From contig NZ_FOXA01000003.1 in the NCBI RefSeq assembly GCF_900115595.1, positions 1 through 64,000 of the forward strand: a stretch of 64,000 nucleotides of DNA, given 5' to 3'. The translations under genes were made by a program, and so were the position numbers. The DNA comes from Tranquillimonas alkanivorans. GTDB taxonomy: Bacteria > Pseudomonadota > Alphaproteobacteria > Rhodobacterales > Rhodobacteraceae. Below the pieces are notes generated by a model that was not told the DNA's origin, did no database searches, and saw nothing but the letters and a program-made list of their open reading frames with translations. Every line of letters starts with the position of its first letter. Within the stretch, counting starts at the first letter, position 1. Shown here piece by piece: positions 11,481 through 18,612 of this stretch.

Positions 11481-11511
11481 TGTTGCACCCGAGAAGGTTA
11501 CATCTGCAACA
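11481..11511. repeat. Inverted repeat TGTTGCA-N17-TGCAACA between pufC and puhC
   Basis: TGTTGCA (11481-11487) and TGCAACA (11505-11511) are perfect reverse complements with 17 bases between. They lie in the 222-bp non-coding gap between the convergent ends of pufLMC and puhABC, ten bases from the puhC stop. The stem has no T-run, so an intrinsic terminator is not clear; it may be an operator or an mRNA 3'-end structure. The rest of the gap shows no LH1-like small gene. Confidence 0.35.
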
Positions 11512-11520
11512 GTGTCGAGA

Positions 11521-11961
11521 TCAGAGGGGCGAACGGCCCCGAGGCGAGAGGTACTGCGCGAGCGCCGCGCGGTTGTCGACGCCGAAGCCCGAGAGATCCA
11601 GGCGCTTGCCGGTGCCCGGGTCGAAGAGCAGCAGGTCTCCGCCGGGCATCCGCCGCAGTTCGAGCGAGAAGCTGTCCTGCGGGTCCTCTGGCCCCACGCG
11701 CCCGGCCACGCCGCGCACGGCGGTAATCGCGAAGAGGTCGCCCTGCACCACCAGGCTATCCACCAGCGCGCCTGTCCGGTTCAGGATGTCCATGCCGCCG
11801 TCCGCCTTCTCCGCAAAGACGAGCGTACGGCTGGCCGCCGGCGCCTCTCCGGCGGCGGGGGCGGGGCGGTCCGAGAAGACGGCGATGCCGACAGCCAGCG
11901 CCATCAGTCCGAACGTGGCGCCGAGCGTGCCGGGGGTGACGATGGTGGGCTCGTCGCTCAT
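11521..11961 (-). CDS. puhC: Photosynthetic complex assembly protein PuhC
   Basis: 146 residues from the ATG at 11961 (MSDEPTIVTPGTLG). One membrane helix near residues 13-30 is followed by a periplasmic domain containing FAEKADGGMDIL, VQGDLFAI, LLLFDPGTG and LDLSGFGVDNRAALAQYL, all typical of PuhC. In Rhodobacter, PuhC aids assembly of the reaction centre-LH1 complex. Its start overlaps the puhB stop (ATGA). Finding it in a cluster without LH1 genes is unexpected, since its studied effects concern the RC-LH1 core. Confidence 0.88.
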   Translation of the reverse strand: MSDEPTIVTPGTLGATFGLMALAVGIAVFSDRPAPAAGEAPAASRTLVFAEKADGGMDILNRTGALVDSLVVQGDLFAITAVRGVAGRVGPEDPQDSFSLELRRMPGGDLLLFDPGTGKRLDLSGFGVDNRAALAQYLSPRGRSPL

Positions 11962-12593
11962 GCCGGAAGCGCCCCCGCCGCGTCGACATCCTCGGCGGTG
12001 GAATGGCGCATGCCGGGGCGCGCCCGCATCAGCGCGTCGGTCAGGGCGAGCGCGGCGGCGCGCGCCTCTGGTACGACGCGCATCAGCGGCGTGGGGCGCA
12101 GGATGCGCACGAGTCGGGCGTGCGGCGCAAGCGCGGCATAGCCCACGGGCGCGTGGGGCGAGATGTCGAGTTGGATGTCGCCCACGCCGCCGGAATGCAG
12201 CCGCAGCTTCGCCTCTCGGACCTGCGCCAGCGGGATGTTGACCGTCCGCGTGAAGACATAGCCGACGTGGAAGATCACCCGCCGGTCCGTCACGACGTAG
12301 AGCGTGTGGTTCGCCACGATGCGCGCGATCAGTCGCAGAAACAGGATCACCGGCAGGCTGACCGGGATGAACAACAGCGCCGCGGGAAGCGCGGCGGGAA
12401 GCGAATAGCCACCGTCGAGCGCCGCCACCACGGGCCAGACTGCAAGAAGCGCGCAGAGACCAAGAAAGACGCGGAAGCGCAGAAGGTGGCGCAGCACGTC
12501 GCGCCGCGCCGGGCGCGCTGCCCACAGGATATGCTCGCCCGGGGGCAGGGGGCCGGGCAGCGCCTCGGCGGCGTCGTCGGGCGTGACGTTCAT
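11958..12593 (-). CDS. puhB: Reaction centre assembly protein PuhB (bacterial PH domain)
   Basis: 211 residues. The N-terminal GEHILWAARPARRDVLRHLLRFR segment is followed by two hydrophobic helices (about 43-85) and a PH-like domain with NHTLYVVTDRRVIFHVG and VNIPLAQVREAKL. PuhB is a membrane protein that dimerises and assists reaction-centre assembly in Rhodobacter. The gene is between puhA and puhC, overlapping both by four bases, the order seen in photosynthesis gene clusters. Confidence 0.9.
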   Translation of the reverse strand: MNVTPDDAAEALPGPLPPGEHILWAARPARRDVLRHLLRFRVFLGLCALLAVWPVVAALDGGYSLPAALPAALLFIPVSLPVILFLRLIARIVANHTLYVVTDRRVIFHVGYVFTRTVNIPLAQVREAKLRLHSGGVGDIQLDISPHAPVGYAALAPHARLVRILRPTPLMRVVPEARAAALALTDALMRARPGMRHSTAEDVDAAGALPA

Positions 12594-13372
12594 CGTCTGG
12601 CCTCCCCTCTCGGATTTTCGCCGTAGAAGCGGCCCCCGGCATAGAAGGCGTTGATCTTGTCTTCTTCCAGCAACGTGATCTGGTCCTCGCGCTTGCGGCG
12701 CGGCGCGTCGCGCAGGCGCCGACCCGGAATGGTGCGCGCCCGCACGCGGCGCCGCTGCGACTGGATGTCGGTGAAGAAGACCGGCAGCAGCACCGTCCCG
12801 GAGCTTTCGGGCAGGCGCACCTCGAAGTAGCGCAGGAAGAACTCGGCGCGGTTGAACCAGATGTCGACGACGTCACCGCCCGGCTTTCCGTCCGAGCCGA
12901 TGACGGGCCAGCCGCGCGGGTCCGGGTCGCCGGGCGCGACGTGATACTCCTGGGCGTTGTTGAGCGAAATCAGCTTGGGCTTGCCCTCGACGTTGAGGTC
13001 GGGATGATCCTCGCGCTCCTGCCAGGCGGCGGGGCCGACGCCCTCGGTCAGGCCGTCCTTGACGGGGTGAACGGGGCGCCCGATGCGGCCGTAGCCGGGC
13101 CAGTCAGCCAGGGGGCGGCGGGGCTCGCGACGTGGCGTGCTGACCGGTGCGCGGCCGTGCGGGCGCTTGAACGTCTTGTCGCGTGGCATCGGCAGGATGG
13201 CCGTGCCGCCCGTCTGCAGCTTCGTGTCCGGGTCCACGTCCTTGGGATACCCCTCGCGACGGTCCTCGCGGCGGAGGTGGAAGAACACCAGCCAGGTGAA
13301 GAAGATGACGAAGAAGATGACCGCGACCATCGCGCCGTCGAGTCCGAAGGCCCAGTCGAAATCCTGTGACAT
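12590..13372 (-). CDS. puhA: Photosynthetic reaction centre H subunit
   Basis: 260 residues starting MSQDFDWAFGLDG. A single membrane helix (about 14-32) is followed by RREDRREGYP, the conserved start of the cytoplasmic domain that covers the quinone side and conducts protons to QB. Further family features are PKLISLNNAQ, VDIWFNRAE, FEVRL, VLLPVFFTDI and near the end DQITLLEEDKINAFYAGG. It completes L, M and H within five kilobases. In known Rhodobacteraceae clusters puhABC follows bchFNBHLM-lhaA; here the neighbour upstream is hemP on the other strand. Confidence 0.96.
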   Translation of the reverse strand: MSQDFDWAFGLDGAMVAVIFFVIFFTWLVFFHLRREDRREGYPKDVDPDTKLQTGGTAILPMPRDKTFKRPHGRAPVSTPRREPRRPLADWPGYGRIGRPVHPVKDGLTEGVGPAAWQEREDHPDLNVEGKPKLISLNNAQEYHVAPGDPDPRGWPVIGSDGKPGGDVVDIWFNRAEFFLRYFEVRLPESSGTVLLPVFFTDIQSQRRRVRARTIPGRRLRDAPRRKREDQITLLEEDKINAFYAGGRFYGENPRGEARR

Positions 13373-13397
13373 CGCTCGCTCCGTTCTGTTCCGTCGG

Positions 13398-13425
13398 AAT
13401 GTAGGCGTGTGGCTGAATGTGTCAA
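13398..13425 (-). promoter_or_regulatory. Candidate puhABC promoter
   Basis: Read on the minus strand, TTGACA (13425-13420) is followed after 16 bases by TACATT (13403-13398), good sigma-70-type boxes. The puhA ATG is about 25 bases downstream of the -10, preceded by GGAG. The -35 box is inside a TGT-N12-ACA palindrome (13420-13437). Confidence 0.6.
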
Positions 13426-13437
13426 ATAAACCTTACA
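13420..13437. promoter_or_regulatory. PpsR/CrtJ-type palindrome TGT-N12-ACA upstream of puhA
   Basis: TGT (13420-13422) and ACA (13435-13437) are exactly 12 bases apart and cover the candidate -35 box of puhA. It is the second such site in this module; both lie within 75 bases of the first gene of their operon. This supports joint control of pufLMC and puhABC by a PpsR-like repressor encoded elsewhere. Confidence 0.6.
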
Positions 13438-13573
13438 CGCTTCGTGCGGAAAAATTTACACAGAAGCCAGACGCTGTGCGCGTTGACAAAACCTACGGAA
13501 TCGATCAGGTATTTGTGAGAAGCCAAGCCATCCTGCGGGAAAGCCCGGCGTCCTTTGTGAGCGGGAGTATGTC

Positions 13574-13795
13574 ATGATTGCACGTAACCGGGCGGAGCAG
13601 GTGGTCGAGGTGCAGCCGCGCAGGCAGATGCGGGTTTGCGGGACCCAGGCCTCGGGCCTTCACGATAGCGAGCCAACACCGCATTACGACGCGCGCGACC
13701 TCGTGCGCAGCGGCAATACGGCGCTCGTCGAGCTTGACGGGCAGCTCTACACCCTGCGCATCACGCGCTCGGGCAAGCTGATCCTGACAAAATGA
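13574..13795 (+). CDS. hemP: Hemin uptake protein HemP
   Basis: 73 residues, ATG at 13574 with GGGAG about nine bases upstream. The C-terminal half (YDARDLVRSGN...VELDGQLYTLRITRSGKLILTK) is the HemP/HmuP signature. HemP is a small cytoplasmic protein found beside heme-uptake genes, in some bacteria an activator of the heme receptor gene. No heme receptor or hmu transporter is seen here, so it is orphaned. It is divergent to puhA and its stop overlaps the next gene. A TTGACA at 13483-13488 may be part of its promoter, but no convincing -10 at standard spacing was seen. Confidence 0.85.
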   Translation: MIARNRAEQVVEVQPRRQMRVCGTQASGLHDSEPTPHYDARDLVRSGNTALVELDGQLYTLRITRSGKLILTK

Positions 13796-14271
13796 CCGCG
13801 CAGACGCAGACCGCGGCGCGCGGGGCGATGCCTGTCGGGGCGCTCGAGACGCTTCCGCCGGACCAGGCGCGGCTGGTGCGTTACCTGCGCCTGTGGTGCG
13901 ACGGTCCGGACGGGCAGGCGGCCCTGTGGAACGAGCTGGCGACGCGGATGGGCCCGACCGAGGGGCGTGCCTGCCTGTCGGCCTTCGAAGCGGCGGTGGG
14001 CATGTTGCTGCGCCATTCGCGGCGGCCGCTGATGCGCCATCACCTCGAGTGCTCCTGCGTCGGCGCGGACGAGGCGGTCTTCGCCGAGTTCTTTACCGCC
14101 GCCGCGACGGGCGAGCGCGAGGATGCCATGATGCTGGCCGTCCTGCTGGTGCACCCGGCGATGCTGATGCCGCTGGTGGACGCGGCGCAACAGGCCGGCC
14201 TGCGCCTGCGCCGGGGCGCGCCGCAGGCCCCGTTGCACGACCGTCAGCCGCTGACCATGACCCGCCACTGA
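13792..14271 (+). CDS. Conserved hypothetical protein downstream of hemP
   Basis: 159 residues, ATG overlapping the hemP stop (ATGA), so probably translated together. I do not recognise a named domain. The middle contains RYLRLWCDGPDGQAALWNEL, an EAAVGMLLRHSRRPLMRHH segment and ECSCVGADEAVFAEF, with two close Cys; later AMMLAVLLVHPAMLMPLVDAA is helical and hydrophobic. The style, mostly helical with conserved His/Cys, fits small proteins found next to heme genes in Rhodobacteraceae, but no function can be claimed. Confidence 0.75.
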   Translation: MTAQTQTAARGAMPVGALETLPPDQARLVRYLRLWCDGPDGQAALWNELATRMGPTEGRACLSAFEAAVGMLLRHSRRPLMRHHLECSCVGADEAVFAEFFTAAATGEREDAMMLAVLLVHPAMLMPLVDAAQQAGLRLRRGAPQAPLHDRQPLTMTRH

Positions 14272-14281
14272 GACCGGCGCG

Positions 14282-15328
14282 CTAGCGCGGAAGCGTCAGC
14301 CGGCAGTGCCAGCGCAGGCCCTCGGGGCGGAACTCGACCTCCGCCTCGCAGCCGTGGCCCAGGTTGAGCCCGCCGATTAGATCGGTGCCCAGTCCCCGCC
14401 TCTGCGGCGGGGTGACCTCCGGGCCGCCGCGCTCCTGCCAGGTTAGCGCGACGGTCCCGTCCTCTTCACGTGACCACTCGACGTCGACACGGCCGTCGGG
14501 CACCGACAACGCGCCGTACTTCGCCGCGTTGGTGGCGAGCTCGTGCACGATCATCGACAGGTCGAAGCCGATCTGGTCGGGCAGATGCACCTCCGGTCCC
14601 TCAAGGTGAAGCTGTCCGGCGTCGGCGCAGTAGGGCGAGGTGTGAGAGGTCACGAGCTGGGCCAGCGACGGCTCGTCGCCGGCGTCGGGGTTCAGCGCTG
14701 CATGCGCGTTGGCAAGCGAGGCCAGCCGCGCCGAGAAGCTTTGCACGAGGTCGTCCAGGTCGGCGGACCGGCGGGCCGAGAGGCGGAACAGCGCCTGAAG
14801 CACCGCCAGCGCATTGCCGGTGCGGTGGCGCAGCTCGCGCGTCAGGAAGCGCTGGTGTTCCTTCTCGCCTTCCAGCCGTTCCATCAGCTCGCCGACCTGG
14901 AACTGGCGGCGGCGCAGGGCGATCTGCGTGCGCGCCACCTGCCGCAGGGCGCGTGCCCTCACCGGGCGGTCGAGCGAGGCGAGCGAAGCGCCGAGTTCGG
15001 TGTCTTGGAGCATCTCCGCGCCGGGGGGGAGGGCGCGACCGGGCGTCAGCAGGAACAGGACCGGCAGGCCGGCCCAGTCCGGTTCGCGCTCGGCCGTCTG
15101 TCTCAGCAGGCGGCCCAGGCGTTCGCTCGCGGCCTCGTGCGTGACGACGAGCATGGCGACCGACATCGGGTCCTGCGTCAGCCAGCGCTCGACTTCGTCC
15201 ACGTCCTTGGCGATGCGAACCGGCGCGCCGCATCTATCAAGCGCGTGCGCCAGAGCATCGGCATCGCCGGCCAGCGGCGCCAAAACGAGGACCGGCGGAG
15301 AGCCGTCCTGCGCGTCGGCCTCAGTCAC
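14282..15328 (-). CDS. HWE/HisKA_2-type histidine kinase with degenerate receiver-like N-terminus
   Basis: 348 residues from a GTG start at 15328 that lies inside the kaiC-like gene (8-base overlap). No membrane helix, so cytoplasmic. Residues 10-135 look like a receiver fold (VLVLAPL, MLVVTHEA) that lacks the usual phosphoacceptor Asp motif. The kinase part has H168 in RELRHRTGNALAVLQALFRL, then a HATPase with MIVHELATNAAKYGAL and GLGTDLIGG. This family serves light and general stress signalling in alphaproteobacteria. Gene order (KaiC-like then kinase) resembles kai-HK pairs of Rhodopseudomonas and Rhodobacter, suggesting the ATPase controls the kinase. Confidence 0.88.
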   Translation of the reverse strand: MTEADAQDGSPPVLVLAPLAGDADALAHALDRCGAPVRIAKDVDEVERWLTQDPMSVAMLVVTHEAASERLGRLLRQTAEREPDWAGLPVLFLLTPGRALPPGAEMLQDTELGASLASLDRPVRARALRQVARTQIALRRRQFQVGELMERLEGEKEHQRFLTRELRHRTGNALAVLQALFRLSARRSADLDDLVQSFSARLASLANAHAALNPDAGDEPSLAQLVTSHTSPYCADAGQLHLEGPEVHLPDQIGFDLSMIVHELATNAAKYGALSVPDGRVDVEWSREEDGTVALTWQERGGPEVTPPQRRGLGTDLIGGLNLGHGCEAEVEFRPEGLRWHCRLTLPR

Positions 15329-16769
15329 GCGAAAGCTGGCCCGCCTCGCGGGTCTCCTGCACTTCTTGCGGCGACATTTCCTTCACATGCACGCGGCCTG
15401 GCTCGATCATCAGTTCCGCGATACCCCGCGCGTGCTGGCTGTGTCGCTTCTTGAGCACGGCCACGGACCGGCGAATGCGCGCCTCTTCTGAGTACTGGCG
15501 AAGAAGGATCACGGAGTCCGAGATATAGCTGGTGTCGATCGCCGACACCGGCGGCTCGTCCAGAAGACCCTTCTGCGCGAGCGTCGCGATCACGGCGCAT
15601 TCTTGCCGCGCAAGATACTGAAGCAACGAGTGCAGGTGCGTGACGACGTTGTCGCGATCGGGCAGGGCGTTCAGATAGCCGCTCAGGCTATCGACCAGGA
15701 TCAGCCGCGCGCCGTCCTTGACGGCACCGATCACCGTGCGGCTGAATTCGCCGGGCGAGATCTCGGCCGGGTCGAAGTGCTGGAGGCAGACCTGCCCCTC
15801 GTCCTCGTGGGCCGAGAGATCGAGGCCGAGGCCCTGCGACCGCTCGCGGAAGATCTCGGGGCGTTCCTCGAACAGGAACAGCGCCGACTTCACGCCCTGC
15901 TTCGCGGCTTCGACGGCAAAGACGCTCGACAAGGTGGACTTCCCCGTGCCGGCCTGCCCGGCGATGAGCGTGGTGGTCCCGAACTCGAGCCCGCCGCCGA
16001 GCATCGGGCCGAACGTTTCGTCCTCGATACGGAGCTGTTTCAGGCGAACCGGTCCCGGGGAGCGGCTTTCCGTCGGCACGACACGCGGATATATCGATAG
16101 CCCCCCCGTCCGAATGCGGAAGTCGTGGAAGCCTTCGCGGAACCGCGCCCCCCGCATCTTGAGGACGCTCAGCCGCCGGTGGATCACGCCGATTGGCGGG
16201 AAATCAGCCGACAGGCGGATGACGCCGTGCATTATGCCGCGCTCGTGCCCCTCGCCTCCGTGGTCCTCCTTGTGGTCGAGCAGCAGTGCCGTGACGCCTG
16301 CCTGTCGAAGGAGCTTGCGCAATTCCAGCAGGTTGCGGCGGTAGGCAACCTGGCTGGACGAGAGCAGCCGTAGTTCGAGCAGCGAGTCGAACACGAAGAC
16401 GTCCGGCTTCACGTTCTCGAGCACATCGCGGACCTCGTGCAGCAGATTCTCGAGCATCGCCTCGTCCGTCTCGACCGACGTGGCGCGCTCGAGTGCGTCC
16501 TCCTCTTCAGACGCGGGCGAGACGAGCTCCACCTTGGACAGGTCGAAACCGTGCGAGTCGGCGATCATCTGGACCTCTTCCCGCGACTGGGCGAAGCTGA
16601 AGAACAGCGCCGTCTCGCCGCGCGCGGCGGCGGCGGTCAGGAAGTGCATGCCCAGCGTGGTCTTGCCCGTTCCCGGCGCGCCCTCGATCAGGATGATGCG
16701 TCCGGGCGGAAGTCCACCTTCGAGGATGGCGTCAAGGCCGTCGATGCCGGTCGAGACGGTGTTGGTCAT
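15321..16769 (-). CDS. KaiC-like double-RecA ATPase
   Basis: 482 residues with two RecA/KaiC domains. Walker A motifs are G30-T37 (GAPGTGKT) and G271-T279 (GQAGTGKST); Walker B-like strands are DVFVFDS and RLILVDS. In cyanobacterial KaiC a Glu-Glu pair follows the first domain's strand (FEET); here that place is FAQS (A60, Q61), while the second domain keeps FEER (E301, E302). The phosphosites Ser431/Thr432 correspond to S414/Y415. So ATP hydrolysis in the first ring and the two-step phosphorylation cycle are probably altered. No kaiA or kaiB is nearby. It overlaps the HWE kinase gene and likely acts with it in timing, light or stress signalling. Confidence 0.88.
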   Translation of the reverse strand: MTNTVSTGIDGLDAILEGGLPPGRIILIEGAPGTGKTTLGMHFLTAAAARGETALFFSFAQSREEVQMIADSHGFDLSKVELVSPASEEEDALERATSVETDEAMLENLLHEVRDVLENVKPDVFVFDSLLELRLLSSSQVAYRRNLLELRKLLRQAGVTALLLDHKEDHGGEGHERGIMHGVIRLSADFPPIGVIHRRLSVLKMRGARFREGFHDFRIRTGGLSIYPRVVPTESRSPGPVRLKQLRIEDETFGPMLGGGLEFGTTTLIAGQAGTGKSTLSSVFAVEAAKQGVKSALFLFEERPEIFRERSQGLGLDLSAHEDEGQVCLQHFDPAEISPGEFSRTVIGAVKDGARLILVDSLSGYLNALPDRDNVVTHLHSLLQYLARQECAVIATLAQKGLLDEPPVSAIDTSYISDSVILLRQYSEEARIRRSVAVLKKRHSQHARGIAELMIEPGRVHVKEMSPQEVQETREAGQLSRD

Positions 16770-16903
16770 TTTTCTCGCCCCGAGATGGTACGCTCCACGG
16801 CATTACTCCTGTCAGTGGGAAATCGGCACTACTATACAAAACCTATCTTGCGCTCCTCCGGAAGGTCAACCAAGCGGCCCCCTTTCGCGCCTGAAGCATC
16901 TTC

Positions 16904-16928
16904 GGAACCTTCGCGCGGGCCGGCTGTT
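16904..16928 (+). promoter_or_regulatory. Candidate EcfG (general stress sigma) promoter
   Basis: GGAAC (16904-16908) and TGTT (16925-16928) are 16 bases apart, close to the GGAAC-N16/17-CGTT pattern of EcfG promoters in alphaproteobacteria. It points at the coiled-coil gene starting at 17002. One position of the -10 differs from consensus. Confidence 0.35.
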
Positions 16929-17001
16929 TCTTCATCGATCAAAGCGGGGCGCGCGCGCTGCCCGCCAGTTCGGCGCGCGGAAGACGACAAGGGGGAAGAT
17001 A

Positions 17002-18534
17002 ATGGCTGACGACAGCAGCAAGGGGTCCTCGAACTGGGGAATGATCGCCCTGGCCGGGGTGGCGGTGCTGGGATGGCTGTTTACCGCGTATTTCTGGAAC
17101 TATTCCGACAACCTGGAAGAACGGCTGACGGCCGAGGTCGAGGATGCCGAGGCGCGGCTGGTGGTGCTTGAGCAGGACCTGTCCGAGCAGATCGAAGCCG
17201 CCGGCACGGTCGAGGAACTCGAGACGCGCAGCGCCGAGCTGACGCCCGAGGTCGAGAGCCTGACTGCCGAGCGTGACGCGCTGACCGGCGAGATCGAAAC
17301 CCTGACGCCGCAGGTCGCGGGGCTCGAGCAAGAGCTGGCGGGACTCGAGGACGAGATCGCTGCGCGGCGCGAGATGATCGCGGGGCTCGAGGAAGAGGTT
17401 CAGCCCCTGCGCGAAGAGATTGCCGGCTTCGAAAGTCGCCGCGCGGAGTTGGCCGACGAAATCGCCACGCAGACCGAGGAGCTGTCCGCCATCGGCGCCC
17501 GGCTAGAGGAGTCGCGTGCGCAGGAGGCCGAGCTGCGCCAGACGCTGGCCCGGCTGAGCGAGGACAATGCCCGCCTGTCGCAGGAAGCCGCCGAGGCCGA
17601 GCAGCGCCTGCAGGCCGCCATCTCGGAAGAGACGGCGATCCGCGACGAGCTGGCCGCGGCGCAGGACGAGGTCGCGACCCTCGAACAGCGTTATGCGACG
17701 TTGCAGCAGGGCATCACCACCCTCACCGACCGCCGCACGCTGCTGGAGGAGGATGTGACCTCGGCCGAGGATCACCTGAGCGACCTTCAGGAGCTTCTGA
17801 CGGCCCTGACGGGCGAGGTCGCCTCGCGTTCGGCGCAGCTGCTCGAGGTCGAACAGCGCATCGCCGCCCTGCGCGCCGGCACGCCGCCGGCCGCCGGTCC
17901 GGCTGGGCCCGAACCGATGGCCGAGGAAGCCCCGCAGGCGGCGCCGATGGTTGAGGGTGAGGCCGAACGACCGGCCGCACCGATGCCGGCCGACGACGCC
18001 GCGCAGCCGGCCGCGCCGATGCCGGAAGGGGACGAGGATGCCGCCGCGCCGCTGACCGCACCGGAGGGCGACCAGGCCGCCGCCGCACCGGCGGTCGACG
18101 GCCCGACCGGCGCCGCGCCCAACGTGTTCGGCATGGCCACCGTCTTCCCCGGCAACAACGCCGACGCGCTTGCGCCCGACGCGATGCCGCTGGCCGAGGA
18201 AGCCTCGGCCGCCGAGGGTGACGCGCCGGCGGCGGGCAGCGAACTGGCGGGCGAATACAGCTGGGGCCAGCTCATGGCCGCGTTCCACGACGACGAGACG
18301 TTCCGCATGTGGGGCATCCGTGACATCCCCGACATCAGCGGCACCTACGCCTTCGACGGCGAGCTGCTTTCGCTGACCGAGGTGACGGGCGACGGTCCGA
18401 CGGACCGCTTCCCGATGGAGTGCGTGGTCGCCATCAACGAGGCCGGTGACGGTTTCGCGCTCTCGCCCAGCGGCGACAGCTGCCTGATCCTGGACGGCGC
18501 GACCTTCACCGCCGTGGCGCCCACTGCACAGTAA
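17002..18534 (+). CDS. Membrane-anchored coiled-coil protein with Ala/Pro-rich linker and C-terminal domain
   Basis: 510 residues from the ATG at 17002 (GGGGGAA ribosome site). A single membrane helix (about 11-31) is followed by a long predicted coiled coil (about 35-300) rich in Glu, Leu and Ala heptads (ELETRSAEL, EVESLTAERDAL and so on), then an Ala/Pro-rich linker with repeats of AAPMxEG/AAPMPADD type (about 300-415), and a compact end domain with YSWGQLMAAFHDDETF, GIRDIPDISGTYAF and two Cys (CVVAINEAG, SGDSCLILDG) that could form a disulfide. The end domain is unlike anything I can name. It is probably an envelope protein facing the periplasm. It has its own terminator. Confidence 0.85.
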   Translation: MADDSSKGSSNWGMIALAGVAVLGWLFTAYFWNYSDNLEERLTAEVEDAEARLVVLEQDLSEQIEAAGTVEELETRSAELTPEVESLTAERDALTGEIETLTPQVAGLEQELAGLEDEIAARREMIAGLEEEVQPLREEIAGFESRRAELADEIATQTEELSAIGARLEESRAQEAELRQTLARLSEDNARLSQEAAEAEQRLQAAISEETAIRDELAAAQDEVATLEQRYATLQQGITTLTDRRTLLEEDVTSAEDHLSDLQELLTALTGEVASRSAQLLEVEQRIAALRAGTPPAAGPAGPEPMAEEAPQAAPMVEGEAERPAAPMPADDAAQPAAPMPEGDEDAAAPLTAPEGDQAAAAPAVDGPTGAAPNVFGMATVFPGNNADALAPDAMPLAEEASAAEGDAPAAGSELAGEYSWGQLMAAFHDDETFRMWGIRDIPDISGTYAFDGELLSLTEVTGDGPTDRFPMECVVAINEAGDGFALSPSGDSCLILDGATFTAVAPTAQ

Positions 18535-18561
18535 GGCGCGCGCAGCCGGAAAAGAAAAAAA

Positions 18562-18585
18562 GCCGCCGGAGGATGCTCCGGCGGC
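18562..18585. terminator. Bidirectional intrinsic terminator
   Basis: A perfect 10-bp stem (GCCGCCGGAG / CTCCGGCGGC) with loop GATG is followed by TTCTTTCGTTT on the plus strand and preceded by an A-run (18551-18561), giving a T-run on the minus strand. It serves the convergent coiled-coil gene and fadB-like gene. Confidence 0.9.
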
Positions 18586-18612
18586 TTCTTTCGTTTCGGG
18601 GCAGGGCGGATG

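Noticed and set aside
11299-11520. pufX or LH1 gene after pufC
   Set aside because: No frame with a helix or LH1 motif; the plus-strand frame that begins at 11387 runs into the puhCB region and is Arg/Pro-rich.
11521-12876. 451-codon frame that ends as PuhC
   Set aside because: Only the last 146 codons match PuhC. The remainder overlaps puhB and puhA in another frame, so I use the ATG at 11961.
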